A stretch of 64,000 bases of DNA from Pseudoduganella rivuli (GTDB taxonomy: Bacteria > Pseudomonadota > Gammaproteobacteria > Burkholderiales > Burkholderiaceae_D): contig NZ_WKJJ01000006.1 in NCBI RefSeq assembly GCF_009674485.1, forward strand, positions 124,001 through 188,000, read 5' to 3'. Positions 52,136-60,950 of the stretch are shown piece by piece (position 1 is the first letter of the stretch; every line of letters begins with the position of its first letter). Under the pieces are notes generated by a model, which was given only the letters and a program-made list of their open reading frames with translations, was not told where the DNA came from and did not search any database. Made by a program: the position numbers and the translations under genes.

Positions 52136-53455
52136 ATGGAGCAATCCGACGTTGCCAATCTGGCGGGAGTAAGCCTGCGGGATGCGGGCGAATTCATCCT
52201 TCATGCCATCGATGAAGGATTCATATTGCTCGACCACGAATTCCGCATCCGCTGCATCAACGATGAAGCGCTGCGGCTCGACGGCCGGCCACGCTCGGCC
52301 ATTCTTGGCCTGACCTACTGGGACGCATGGCCTGGCTCGGAGAATTTACCAGTAGCCAAGGCTTTCCGCACAGCGCTGCGCGACCGCTCCCGTACCACTG
52401 TCGAGCAATGCTGCCGGCATGACGGACAGGAACTATGGCAGGAGGCGCGCGTCTTCCCGTTTGGCGAAGGCCTGGCGGTGTTTTACAAAAACATTACCGA
52501 ACGCAAGCTGGCGGAACAGGCCATACGCGAAAGCGAAACCAAATTCCGCAATATCGCCGACGCCATTCCGCAAATCGTCTGGTCGGCCCGTCCAGACGGT
52601 TTTGCCGATTACTTCAACCGGCAGTGGTACAACTATACGGGTCTGCCGGAAAACCGGGGCGAAGGCGAAGCGTGGCTCAACCTGTTTCATCCGGACGACC
52701 AGCCTGCCTTGATGGCGCGCTGGCAGCACAGCCTGGCGACCGGCGCCCCTTACGAAGTCGAGTTCCGTATCCGGCACCACTCCGGCCAGTACCGCTGGAC
52801 GCTGGGACGCGCGCTGCCGGTCCGCAACGAACAGGGCGAGATCGTGCGCTGGATGGGTACGTCGACCGATATCCATGAGCGCGTCATGGCGGAAGAAGCG
52901 CGCCGGATCAGCGAATCCGAATTCCGCACGCTGGCGGAAAACATTCCCCAGCTGGCATGGATGGCAGACCGCAATGGCGACATCTTCTGGTACAACAACC
53001 GCTGGTTTGCCTACACCGGCGCCACGCTCGACGAAATGAAGGGCTGGGGCTGGCAAAAGGTACACCACCCGGACCACGTGGAACGCGTGGTGGCGCTCTA
53101 CCGCAAGCGGATCGTCGAAGAGCAGTGCATGTGGGAGGACACCTTTCCCCTGCGGGGCGCCGATGGCCAGTACCGCTGGTTCCTGTCGCGCGCCATGCCG
53201 ATCTGCGACGAGGACGGCCACGTGCTGCGCGCTGACACAGGCCCGTGAGCTGCATCCGAGCGCGGTGCTGATCCGCACCGACCTGCCGGGCGTGGAAGGG
53301 TACACGCTGGCGCGGCAACTGCGCGCGCTGCATCCGGGTGAGCATGCGACCTACATTGCGCTGAACAGTTCAGGCCAGTCGCATGACCGGATCATCGCGC
53401 GCGGCGCGGGGTTCGACCTCCAGCTGGAACAGCCGGCGCCGCGCTTATCAGACCG
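52136..53455 (+). pseudogene. remnant of a PAS hybrid histidine kinase/response regulator
   Basis: The first frame (52136-53248, 370 codons) has three PAS domains: about 10-115 (ends KNITERKLAEQAI), 120-245 (ends TDIHERVMAEEARR), and 250-365. The third PAS stops abruptly after CDEDGHVLR with ADTGP and a stop, where family members continue into a kinase. From about 53241, in another frame, the end of a receiver domain follows (HPSAVLIRTDLPGVEGYTLARQLRAL to AGFDLQLEQP), with Arg in place of the phospho-Asp. The kinase core and the receiver start are missing. The simplest reading is an internal deletion with frameshift. Confidence 0.75.
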
Positions 53456-55274
53456 AGTGAACGGGCGACTGGTACACCGGCTGCGTGGACGATGGCGCGG
53501 CATTGGGTGCGGCCGCCTGCACGCACACGGCATTGTCGAACACGGCGCGGTTGCGGCCCTGCTCCTTGGCCTGGTACAGCGCCGCGTCGGCGGCCCGGAT
53601 CAGGCAATCCGGGGTATCGCCCGTATCGGGCACGATGATGGCCACGCCGATGCTCACCGTCACGTAGCCGAATTGCGACAACTGGTGGGGCATCGCCAGC
53701 GACTGCAGCGCATTGCTGACTTTCGCGGCCAGGCTGCGCGCATGGTGCTCGTCGCAATTGGGCGCGATAAAGACGAATTCCTCGCCGCCATAGCGCGCCA
53801 CCAGGTCGCCCGCGCGCCGCATGCAGCCGGCCAGCACCAATGCGACGCGGCGCAGGCATTCGTCGCCGGCCTGATGGCCATAATGGTCGTTGAATTTCTT
53901 GAACCAGTCGACGTCGAGCATGGCCAGCGCCAGCGGCGTGCGCAGGCGCGCCGCCCTGCTCCACTCCGACGCCAGCGCCTCATCGAAGCGGCGGCGATTG
54001 GCGATGCCGGTCAGGCCGTCCGTGGCGGACAGCTCCGCCAGCTTGCGGTTCAACACTTCCAGCTCGCATGTATGCAGATTCGCTTCCCGCACCCGGCGCG
54101 ACAGTTGCATCCCCATGTCATTGAAACTGAGCGCCACGTAACGCAACTCGTCCTTGCTGGCCAACAGGATCGGCGTGACGAAATCGCCCTGCGCCATGCG
54201 GTCGGCGCCGTCGCGCAGCGATTTAATCGACGACATCACGGCCAGGCAGGCGCCGGTCGCCAGGTACAGGAACAGGATCAGGAAAGCCGGTCCGGCCAGC
54301 ACGGCGCTGCGGAAAAACTGTTCTTCCACGTGGCGGATACGGGCAGCCAGCAATTCATCGAGCAGCGGCAGCAGCACGTCGCGGGTCTGGTCGAAGCCGC
54401 GGTCGATCGCTGCGGTGGTCTTTTCGATATAGCGCACGGGATCGGCCGCATAGCGGCCGCCAAAGATGTCTTGCTCGACGTCCGTCAGCACTTCGTTGAG
54501 CGCTTCGCGGAACTGGCGGGAAAAACGCGCGATCCTGTCCGCCACCTGCGGGTTGGCGATTTCCGCCTTGCGCAGCACGGCTTCCAGCTCGTCCAGCCGC
54601 GCATGCAGCACCGCCACGTCGCCAATGAAGCGGGTTTGTCCTTCCGCCGTCAGTTTTTTCGCGGCGAGCACTTCGGCGCCATGGGCGCGGATCCGCCCCA
54701 CCATGTCCAGCGCCTTCGGCAACTTGTCGGTGGCGGCGGACATCAGGTAATAACTGTTGGCGTCCGGATCGAGCACGAGGAAACTGTTGTCGCCCACCTT
54801 TTCGATCACGGCCATCACTTCCCGCGACAGCGCGGCGTGCGCATCGCGATCGGCGCCACCGCCGGCCTGCAAGGCTTGCCATTGTTTCAGCACGGCGTCC
54901 CAATGCGGGGTAATGCCCAGCCGCCCGCCATGGACTGACACCGCCTGGCTGGCGGCCTCGATGGCTTGCTGCACTTCGCCGGCTTTATCGCGGCGCTTGG
55001 CTTCCATCTGGCGCGCGCCGCCCGAAACGGCCGCCTGCAAGCCCTGGTGCTGTTGCACCGCTTGCAGCAAGGTCAGCAACGGGATATCTGCCGCCAGGCC
55101 GGCCTGCTCCTGGTGCGCGATATCGGCGGAACGCTGCAGGTTGGACGTCAGCGTATAAAACAGATAGGCAATCGCAATTCCGCCCAGCAGGCCGATCGCA
55201 GCGAACTTGTAGGGATACCGCAGGCGGTGCATCAGATTCACCGCGGGCGTCAGCAGCATGCGCAGGAAGTTCAT
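53448..55274 (-). CDS. membrane diguanylate cyclase (HAMP-GGDEF)
   Basis: 608 residues. TM1 at about 24-44, a large periplasmic helical region (about 45-320), TM2 at about 325-348, HAMP, a short coiled coil (LHTCELEVLNRKLAEL) and a GGDEF domain: DGLTGIANRRRFDEAL, LDVDWFKKFNDHYGHQAGDECL, and intact YGGEEF near 497. No I-site RxxD is obvious before it. It should make c-di-GMP in response to an external or membrane signal. The C-terminal 30 residues are low-complexity. Converges on the kinase remnant. Confidence 0.93.
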   Translation of the reverse strand: MNFLRMLLTPAVNLMHRLRYPYKFAAIGLLGGIAIAYLFYTLTSNLQRSADIAHQEQAGLAADIPLLTLLQAVQQHQGLQAAVSGGARQMEAKRRDKAGEVQQAIEAASQAVSVHGGRLGITPHWDAVLKQWQALQAGGGADRDAHAALSREVMAVIEKVGDNSFLVLDPDANSYYLMSAATDKLPKALDMVGRIRAHGAEVLAAKKLTAEGQTRFIGDVAVLHARLDELEAVLRKAEIANPQVADRIARFSRQFREALNEVLTDVEQDIFGGRYAADPVRYIEKTTAAIDRGFDQTRDVLLPLLDELLAARIRHVEEQFFRSAVLAGPAFLILFLYLATGACLAVMSSIKSLRDGADRMAQGDFVTPILLASKDELRYVALSFNDMGMQLSRRVREANLHTCELEVLNRKLAELSATDGLTGIANRRRFDEALASEWSRAARLRTPLALAMLDVDWFKKFNDHYGHQAGDECLRRVALVLAGCMRRAGDLVARYGGEEFVFIAPNCDEHHARSLAAKVSNALQSLAMPHQLSQFGYVTVSIGVAIIVPDTGDTPDCLIRAADAALYQAKEQGRNRAVFDNAVCVQAAAPNAAPSSTQPVYQSPVHSV

Positions 55275-55375
55275 GGCCAGCCCCGTTTTTACGAGCGTAT
55301 TGGCAACATTCTACGCTCGTACGGATGAGCTGGCTCATTGAAAAAATTTACTGCTGAAGCGAACGTTTGCTGATG

Positions 55376-56005
55376 TTACTTCCCAGAAACAGACAGCATC
55401 CGCTCCACATACCGTGCAATCAAGTCCACTTCCAAATTGACCTTGCCGCCCACTTTCAAGTGCTTCAGGGTGGTCACGGAAATCGTGTGCGGGATCAGGT
55501 TGATGGAGAACTGGCTGACCAGTTCATCGCCGGCGCCCAGGTCGTTGACGCGGTTGACGGTCAGCGATACGCCGTTGACGACGATGGAACCCTTGAACGC
55601 CAGGTATTTCGCCAGGCTTTTCGGCGCTTCGATCACCAGTTCCCACGATTCGCCCACCGGTTCGAACTTGCGCACCACGCCCAGGCCGTCGACGTGGCCG
55701 GACACCAGGTGGCCGCCCAGGCGCTCGGCCAGGGTCAGGGCTTTTTCCAGGTTGACTTCATTGAGGCCGTCCAGGCCCACGGTGCAATTGAGGCTTTCGC
55801 GCGACACGTCGACCTTGAAGGCCGTGTCGGTTTTTTCAATCACGGTCATGCAGGCGCCATTCAGGGCAATCGAGTCGCCCAGCGCGACGTCCGCCAGCGG
55901 CAGGCCACCCGCATCGACCGACAGGCGCACGCCCGCTTCGAGGCCGCCTTCCAGCGGCTGGACTTCAGTGATTTTGCCGACGGCGGCAACGATACCAGTA
56001 AACAT
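55376..56005 (-). CDS. ribE: riboflavin synthase, alpha subunit
   Basis: 209 residues in two similar lumazine-binding halves: MFTGIVAAVGKI with SIALNGACMTVI in the first, and GHLVSGHVDGLG with GSIVVNGVSLTVN in the second. It dismutates two lumazines to riboflavin and a pyrimidine. It follows ribD in the same direction. ribBA, the next gene in many betaproteobacterial relatives, is 28 kb away here. Confidence 0.97.
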   Translation of the reverse strand: MFTGIVAAVGKITEVQPLEGGLEAGVRLSVDAGGLPLADVALGDSIALNGACMTVIEKTDTAFKVDVSRESLNCTVGLDGLNEVNLEKALTLAERLGGHLVSGHVDGLGVVRKFEPVGESWELVIEAPKSLAKYLAFKGSIVVNGVSLTVNRVNDLGAGDELVSQFSINLIPHTISVTTLKHLKVGGKVNLEVDLIARYVERMLSVSGK

Positions 56006-56032
56006 AGCGAGTCTTTCGAATGAAAATGTAAA

Positions 56033-57124
56033 TTAAACGAATCTGGCAAGGATACGCAAATCGGCGCCGACTTGCGTCACCTCGTGGAATGTCAGCGTGT
56101 GTTTGCCGGACAGTTCGGTCAGCGCGGGCAGTGCAAACATGCCTTGCGCGTCGCCCAGCAAGACCGGCGCGAGATAAACCAGCAATTCATCGACGCAGCC
56201 TTCGCGGATCAGCGAACCATTGAGCTTACCGCCCGCTTCCACGTGCAATTCATTGATCTGGCGGCGTCCCAGTTCGCGCATCAGCTCCGGCAAATCCACT
56301 TTGCCGTGCGGGTTGGGCAAGGTGATGATTTCCGCGCCCGCGGCGCGCAACGCCGCTTCCTTTTCCGGGTCGTGCATGGCAGCGACGACCCATGTGCCGC
56401 CGCCCTGCAATACTTTGGCCTGGGGGCTGATGTCGAGGCGGCTGTCGACGACGATGCGGCGCGGCTGGCGCGGCGTGTCGACGGCGCGCACCGTCAGTTG
56501 CGGGTCGTCCGCTTTCACGGTGCCGATGCCGGTCAGGATTGCGCACGTGCGCGCTCGCCACGCGTGACCGTCGGCCCGCGCTTCAGGGCCCGTGATCCAC
56601 TGGCTCTGGCCATTGTGCAGCGCCGTCATGCCATCGAGGCTGGCGGCGGTTTTCATGCGCACCCACGGCAAGCCCCGCGTCATGCGCGAAAAGAAGCCGA
56701 TGTTCATTTCATAGGCTTCGTTGGCCATCAAGCCCGTCGACACCTGGATGCCGGCGGCCGCCAGCTTGGCCATGCCCTGCCCCGCCACCAGCGGATTCGG
56801 GTCTTCCATCGCAGCCACCACGCGGCCCAGTCCCGCGCGCACCAGCGCATCGGAGCATGGCGGCGTGCGGCCATGGTGATTGCATGGCTCCAGCGTCACG
56901 TACGCCGTGGCGCCGCGCACGTCGTGGCCGCGCGCCTGCGCATCTTTCATGGCCTGGATTTCCGCATGGTCCTGGCCGGCAGCCTGCGTGACGCCCGCGC
57001 CAATCACCTTGCCATCCCGGACGATCACGCAACCGATGCGGGGATTGGGCGACGTCGTGTACAGCCCTTTCGCAGCCCATTCCAGGGCCAGTTTCATGCC
57101 ATCGGCGTCGTTCGTTATGTCCAC
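56033..57124 (-). CDS. ribD: bifunctional diaminohydroxyphosphoribosylaminopyrimidine deaminase/reductase
   Basis: 363 residues. N-terminal zinc deaminase (1-145): His53-Ala-Glu55, then Cys81 and Cys90 in EPCNHHGRTPPC. C-terminal NADPH reductase (about 150-363): WVRMKTAASLDGMTA, RIVVDSRLDISPQAKV, ELHVEAGGKLNGSLI. It does the second and third steps of riboflavin synthesis from GTP. The gene lies between the pilin cluster and ribE, all on the minus strand. Confidence 0.97.
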   Translation of the reverse strand: MDITNDADGMKLALEWAAKGLYTTSPNPRIGCVIVRDGKVIGAGVTQAAGQDHAEIQAMKDAQARGHDVRGATAYVTLEPCNHHGRTPPCSDALVRAGLGRVVAAMEDPNPLVAGQGMAKLAAAGIQVSTGLMANEAYEMNIGFFSRMTRGLPWVRMKTAASLDGMTALHNGQSQWITGPEARADGHAWRARTCAILTGIGTVKADDPQLTVRAVDTPRQPRRIVVDSRLDISPQAKVLQGGGTWVVAAMHDPEKEAALRAAGAEIITLPNPHGKVDLPELMRELGRRQINELHVEAGGKLNGSLIREGCVDELLVYLAPVLLGDAQGMFALPALTELSGKHTLTFHEVTQVGADLRILARFV

Positions 57125-57153
57125 GTCGTATTACCCTCTTTGTATTACCTTTG

Positions 57154-57699
57154 TCATCCTGTACAGGCGCTGCCATCCTTTTTCGGATCGCAAACGCGCG
57201 CACGGCCCAGCATGTTAATCCTGACCAGGTATTGCTGCGGCCCCGCTTCCACCGTCAGCGTGCCCCAGCGGGCCGTCTGGCTTTTATCCGCACGGCAACT
57301 GCGCCCATTGGCATTATAGGCAATATAGCGTTGCCCGGTGCTGCCCGTGAATTGCATGCGGATATGGATGCCATCAGCCAGCGCGCCTTGCTCGATGATG
57401 GTTTCGTCGCCCGGTCCCGGCTTGCCGTCGCCATCGCGGTCGGCAAACATGGTCCAGCCCTGTTCCCAGCCGCCCGCCCGGGGCGCCAGCACCACCACGC
57501 TGCCGCGCGCGATGGCCAGCGAACGGGCCGTGTCCAGCGCGGCGTGCAAGTCCGCGACTGCGGTGCGCAATTGCTGGCGCTGCAATAGCGTGCGGCCCGC
57601 AGGCAACGCGCCACACAGCAGGATGGCGGCGATGGCCAGCGCCACCAGCAATTCCAGCAGCGAGCGGCCCCGTTGCCACTTGTCCGTCAGCGATGCCAT
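57154..57699 (-). CDS. GspH/FimT-family minor pseudopilin
   Basis: 181 residues. A class III (type IV prepilin) leader with cleavage before SLLELLVALAIAAILL (GR-SLLE) and the GspH pattern of a globular domain (RSLAIARGSVVVLAP, GWTMFADRDGDGKPGPGDETI). The C-terminus holds a Cys pair. Minor pilin of FimT/FimU type, probably in the tip or initiation complex of type IV pili. Last of five pilin genes in one minus-strand run, 29 bases before ribD. Confidence 0.88.
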   Translation of the reverse strand: MASLTDKWQRGRSLLELLVALAIAAILLCGALPAGRTLLQRQQLRTAVADLHAALDTARSLAIARGSVVVLAPRAGGWEQGWTMFADRDGDGKPGPGDETIIEQGALADGIHIRMQFTGSTGQRYIAYNANGRSCRADKSQTARWGTLTVEAGPQQYLVRINMLGRARVCDPKKDGSACTG

Positions 57700-57705
57700 G
57701 ACCGG

Positions 57706-58155
57706 TCACCGCCAGCAATTCGGCGATGGTCCGGTCGCCAGCCGCAATCCGGTGCTGGTCAGGACCAGGTTTTCACAGGCCTCATCGCGGAACTTGCCAT
57801 CCACCCGTGCCGTTCCGGGCCTGGCAATCAATTGCACGCAATCGGTGATGGCGGCATCGTCACACGCCTTGCCTTCCACTTCATAGGCGCTGGACGATGC
57901 CTTGACGCCGCTCCACCACTGGAAGGCGCGCGCATCGTCATCGGTGGCATCCGCATCGAAGGCGATATAGCTGCCATGGCGGCTGAAGTAACGCTCCTGC
58001 TGCTGCATCAGCAAATGCAGCGCCGCCTGCGCTTCCGTGCGGCGCGCCCGTACGGCGAATTGCGTGTAGGCGGGATACGCCGCAGCGGACAGGATCAGCG
58101 CCAGCACCAGCACGATCAGCAATTCAATCAGCGTAAAACCGTTCGATGAGTGCAT
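57706..58155 (-). CDS. pilE: type IV pilin PilE-like
   Basis: 149 residues with the prepilin site NGFTLIELLIVLVLALILSA (cleavage after Gly, Glu5). The globular domain is short, starts RRTEAQAALHLLMQQQERYFSRHGSY as in PilE minor pilins, and ends with a Cys pair (EACEN...NCWR). A minor pilin; the major pilin PilA is not in this window. SD GGAGG is 7 bases before the ATG. Confidence 0.9.
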   Translation of the reverse strand: MHSSNGFTLIELLIVLVLALILSAAAYPAYTQFAVRARRTEAQAALHLLMQQQERYFSRHGSYIAFDADATDDDARAFQWWSGVKASSSAYEVEGKACDDAAITDCVQLIARPGTARVDGKFRDEACENLVLTSTGLRLATGPSPNCWR

Positions 58156-58164
58156 GGCCGCCTC

Positions 58165-58851
58165 CTAGGGTTTGGCGGTGCGCCGCAGTTCGCGGTAGTT
58201 GGACACCTCGCGCCAGGCGGTGCGGGCTCCCTTCGCTGCCGCAGCACCGGGCTTCGGGGCTGGCCGGAATGTACTTTGCAACACGACTTCCGTCCCTTCA
58301 CGCGCACCGAAGCCAACGGCCGTCACGCGGTACACATGTTCCGTGCCGGGTGCGGCGCCGGACGGCAGCGGCAATTGTTCAATCACATAGCGCGGTTTGC
58401 GGAATGGCAGGAATCCTTCGCCGGTTTCCATTTCCGCCCCCGTGTAAAGGCCGAATGGCACGGAGCGGGACGCCGCGCTGTCATCGGCAACATCCACCTG
58501 CTGCCAGGCGGGCGCCGCATCCCCTTCGTCCGCCGCGCACAACCCCAGGTCCGGGCCGGCGGCGCCGTCGCCACACCCCGCCACGAAAGCGTCAGTGGCA
58601 GCCAGCAACGCATTGCGGGCCGCATCGCTTGCCCCGCCGGCCAGTTCCCGTTCCGCATCGGCCAGCGCATCTTCCGCCGCCTGCATGGCCACGTCGCGGT
58701 CGCGCAAGCCGCGCGCGGAACGCTCGCCCTGGATCGCGATGCGCGCCCCGGAAACGCCCATCAACAACAGCATCACCATCACCAGCAACGCCGCCATCAG
58801 CACCATGCCTTGCTGGGGTCCTACGAGGACTGCCGCTTTGACCATGCCCAT
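58165..58851 (-). CDS. pilX: type IV pilus assembly protein PilX-like
   Basis: 228 residues from the ATG at 58851, chosen for the 6-base distance to GGAGG; ATGs at 58854 and 58845 are alternatives. The N-terminus, QQGMVLMAALLVMVMLLLMG, is a prepilin-like hydrophobic helix lacking Glu5, as known for PilX. A region RSARGLRDRDVAMQAAEDALADAE follows, the conserved PilX part. It lies between pilW and pilE. In most bacteria pilY1 sits between pilX and pilE; here the space is only 9 bases. Confidence 0.88.
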   Translation of the reverse strand: MGMVKAAVLVGPQQGMVLMAALLVMVMLLLMGVSGARIAIQGERSARGLRDRDVAMQAAEDALADAERELAGGASDAARNALLAATDAFVAGCGDGAAGPDLGLCAADEGDAAPAWQQVDVADDSAASRSVPFGLYTGAEMETGEGFLPFRKPRYVIEQLPLPSGAAPGTEHVYRVTAVGFGAREGTEVVLQSTFRPAPKPGAAAAKGARTAWREVSNYRELRRTAKP

Positions 58852-58861
58852 CATGCACCTC

Positions 58862-59710
58862 CTAGTTGCGAACGAAGACCGTGGCGCCGACCACGCGCCG
58901 CACCCGCTGCCGCTGTGCAGCCGGCAACACCTTTTCATCGATCGCCACACCCGCATCGCGGCCGCCCGCGATGGCCGTGTAGCCACTGCCAAACAAGTCA
59001 TACATGGCCGCCGGTGCGCCGGGATCGGAATGCCGTTCGCCGTGCAGCAGCAAGGCAATGCGCACGCTGGCCACGCGGCGCCAGCCGTCGCCCGCCGCAT
59101 CGAGCGCGGCGACTTCGGTCGCATTCAGGTAGCGGTTCGGCACACCGTCGGCGGGATCGTCCGTATCGATGCCGTAGAGGATTTGCAGGGAATCGACGCC
59201 GCGTACGATGGCGTCCGCGCCCCAGCCACTGGCGCCCCGGTATTTGCAGCGCAACTCGCCTTCGCCATCGGCCCCGGTGGCCACGTAAAAGATGCTCCAT
59301 CCTTCTTCACCCGCACCGATGGCGAAGCCCGCGCAATCAGTCATGCTGCCGTCGCCACCGCCACTGCCGGCGCCGGCAAAGCGCACGGCCAGCACATCGC
59401 TGCCATTGACGGCGGCGGGCCATGGCCCGTCAATGCCGTGGCCGCCTTGCGCGACGCCGGATGCATCGAGTCCCGTCAGGGCGGCAGGCCACGGCGCCGG
59501 CGCGCCGGTTTCCACATAGCCCGCCTGGCGCACGGCGCGCGCCATCATCGCCAGCGCCTGCCGCCCGCTGTCGTCGAGCCGCGCGGCGGCGCTGTTGCGC
59601 TGATATGCGGCGTGCGCGCCCGTCAACATGGCCGACGCGGCCAGCGCCAGCAGCGTGCCAATGGCCAGCGACAGCATCAATTCCACCAGGCCAAAGCCGC
59701 GCGCAGTCAT
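58862..59710 (-). CDS. pilW: type IV pilus assembly protein PilW-like
   Basis: 282 residues from the ATG at 59710, which overlaps the pilV stop (ATGA); the longer frame is rejected. Prepilin site ARGFGLVELMLSLAIG (Glu5 present), then SAAARLDDSGRQALAMMARAVRQAGY, the PilW core. The rest is a large globular domain with several Gly-rich loops. Minor pilin of the tip/initiation complex. Confidence 0.9.
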   Translation of the reverse strand: MTARGFGLVELMLSLAIGTLLALAASAMLTGAHAAYQRNSAAARLDDSGRQALAMMARAVRQAGYVETGAPAPWPAALTGLDASGVAQGGHGIDGPWPAAVNGSDVLAVRFAGAGSGGGDGSMTDCAGFAIGAGEEGWSIFYVATGADGEGELRCKYRGASGWGADAIVRGVDSLQILYGIDTDDPADGVPNRYLNATEVAALDAAGDGWRRVASVRIALLLHGERHSDPGAPAAMYDLFGSGYTAIAGGRDAGVAIDEKVLPAAQRQRVRRVVGATVFVRN

Positions 59711-60252
59711 GGCGCCACTCCCGCCAGCGCCAGCGCAACACCGGGCGCATAGCCATCGGCATCGGTATCGGACTGCCCGTCGGGCCGCCGCGCGCGCCAG
59801 CCGATCTTGATGACGAGGGGCGCCTTCGCGCCGCCGTCGCATGTCCAGCGCAAACGGCCGCCCTGCCACATGTGCCGGTCGCGGCAAATGCGCACGCGCC
59901 CGGAGGGCAGCGTTTGCATCACCTGCTGTTTCAGTTCAGCGAGATCGGCATGGGCCAGTTGCGCGCTGTCGCAGGGCGCATCGGCACAGGCAAAGGAAGG
60001 ACCGGGAGCGGATTCGAACCGCGCATCGAAATCAAATCCGGCGTAGACCGCATCGGCCTGCGCCGCGTTGGCGCGCACGCGTGCCGCGGCATCGGCGGCC
60101 AGCCGCGAAGCGGACGACAGCCATTGCGATTCCAGCCGTACGCGCTGCGCCGTCAATTGCATGGCGCCGGCGCCCAGCACGCCGAGCGCCAGCACGACCA
60201 GGGCCACCAATACTTCAGGTAACGTAAAACCTTGTGCCAGCCGGGGTTGCAT
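59707..60252 (-). CDS. pilV: type IV pilus modification protein PilV-like
   Basis: 181 residues with prepilin site QGFTLPEVLVALVVLALGVL (Glu5). The region AQRVRLESQWLSSASRLAADAAARVRANA is the PilV core, and DRHMWQGGRLRWTC with two Cys pairs follows. It is the first of the pilin genes; its upstream region (60253-60398) should hold the operon promoter, but I cannot pick one out with confidence. Confidence 0.88.
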   Translation of the reverse strand: MQPRLAQGFTLPEVLVALVVLALGVLGAGAMQLTAQRVRLESQWLSSASRLAADAAARVRANAAQADAVYAGFDFDARFESAPGPSFACADAPCDSAQLAHADLAELKQQVMQTLPSGRVRICRDRHMWQGGRLRWTCDGGAKAPLVIKIGWRARRPDGQSDTDADGYAPGVALALAGVAP

Positions 60253-60361
60253 AAGCCGCCTCCACGTCAGGTCCGAAGAACCCGACGTTACGCGCCGAAG
60301 CGGTGCGCGGCATGACGAAGATCAAGACCGGGCTGAGCCGGCATGACAAATCGAAGGAAGG

Positions 60362-60387
60362 TTTGCCTCGCTCATGTGCGAGGCAAA
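60362..60387 (-). other. strong hairpin after nrdR
   Basis: TTTGCCTCGC (60362-60371) and GCGAGGCAAA (60378-60387) form a perfect 10-pair stem with a 6-base loop, 12 bases after the nrdR stop. No T run follows on either strand, so it is not a classical terminator; it may protect the mRNA end or slow polymerase. Confidence 0.6.
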
Positions 60388-60398
60388 TAAATATGTGA

Positions 60399-60872
60399 TC
60401 AGGAAAGTTTGGCCGGCGGCGTATCGTGGCCGACTTCTTCGATGGCATCCTGGAACTCGGCCAGGCATTCGAAATTCTTGTAGACGGAGGCGAAGCGGAT
60501 GTACGCGACCGTATCGAGGCGCTTCAATTGCTGCATCACCAGTTCGCCAATCGCGTGCGAATCGATTTCACGCTGGCCGGACGTCAGCAGTTTTTCTTCA
60601 ATGGCTTGCACCGCCAGGTCGACCGCCTCGGCCGACACGGGACGCTTGCGCAACGCCAGCGCCAGGCTGCCGCGCAACTTGGTGGCCGAATAGTCGACAC
60701 GGCTGCCGTTTTTCTTGACCACGTAAGGCATCACCAGTTCGATGCGCTCGTAAGTCGTGAAGCGCTTGTCGCACTTGCCGCAACGCCGACGGCGGCGGAT
60801 CGCATCGCCCTCTTCCGACATGCGGGTGTCGAGGACGTGGATTTCTTCATGCTGACAAAACGGACATTTCAT
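60399..60872 (-). CDS. nrdR: transcriptional repressor NrdR
   Basis: 157 residues, the normal length. An N-terminal zinc ribbon with Cys3, Cys6, Cys31 and Cys34, followed by an ATP-cone domain (about 49-139: [20 protein letters not shown] and [27 protein letters not shown]). NrdR senses ATP/dATP and represses ribonucleotide reductase genes. Located just downstream of glyA as in many betaproteobacteria and separated from it by a terminator. Confidence 0.97.
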   Translation of the reverse strand: MKCPFCQHEEIHVLDTRMSEEGDAIRRRRRCGKCDKRFTTYERIELVMPYVVKKNGSRVDYSATKLRGSLALALRKRPVSAEAVDLAVQAIEEKLLTSGQREIDSHAIGELVMQQLKRLDTVAYIRFASVYKNFECLAEFQDAIEEVGHDTPPAKLS

Positions 60873-60892
60873 TAAGCAAGTTGCCTTCCAAA

Positions 60893-60928
60893 TTTAAAAG
60901 AGCGCCGCCCCAGGCGGGACGGCGCTCT
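60893..60928 (-). terminator. intrinsic terminator of glyA
   Basis: AGAGCGCCG (60899-60907) pairs with CGGCGCTCT (60920-60928), with further GC pairs inside; on the minus strand TTTTAAATTT follows. It lies 23 bases after the glyA stop and before nrdR. Confidence 0.85.
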
Positions 60929-60950
60929 CGATGTTACCAAAAGCAGGTGA

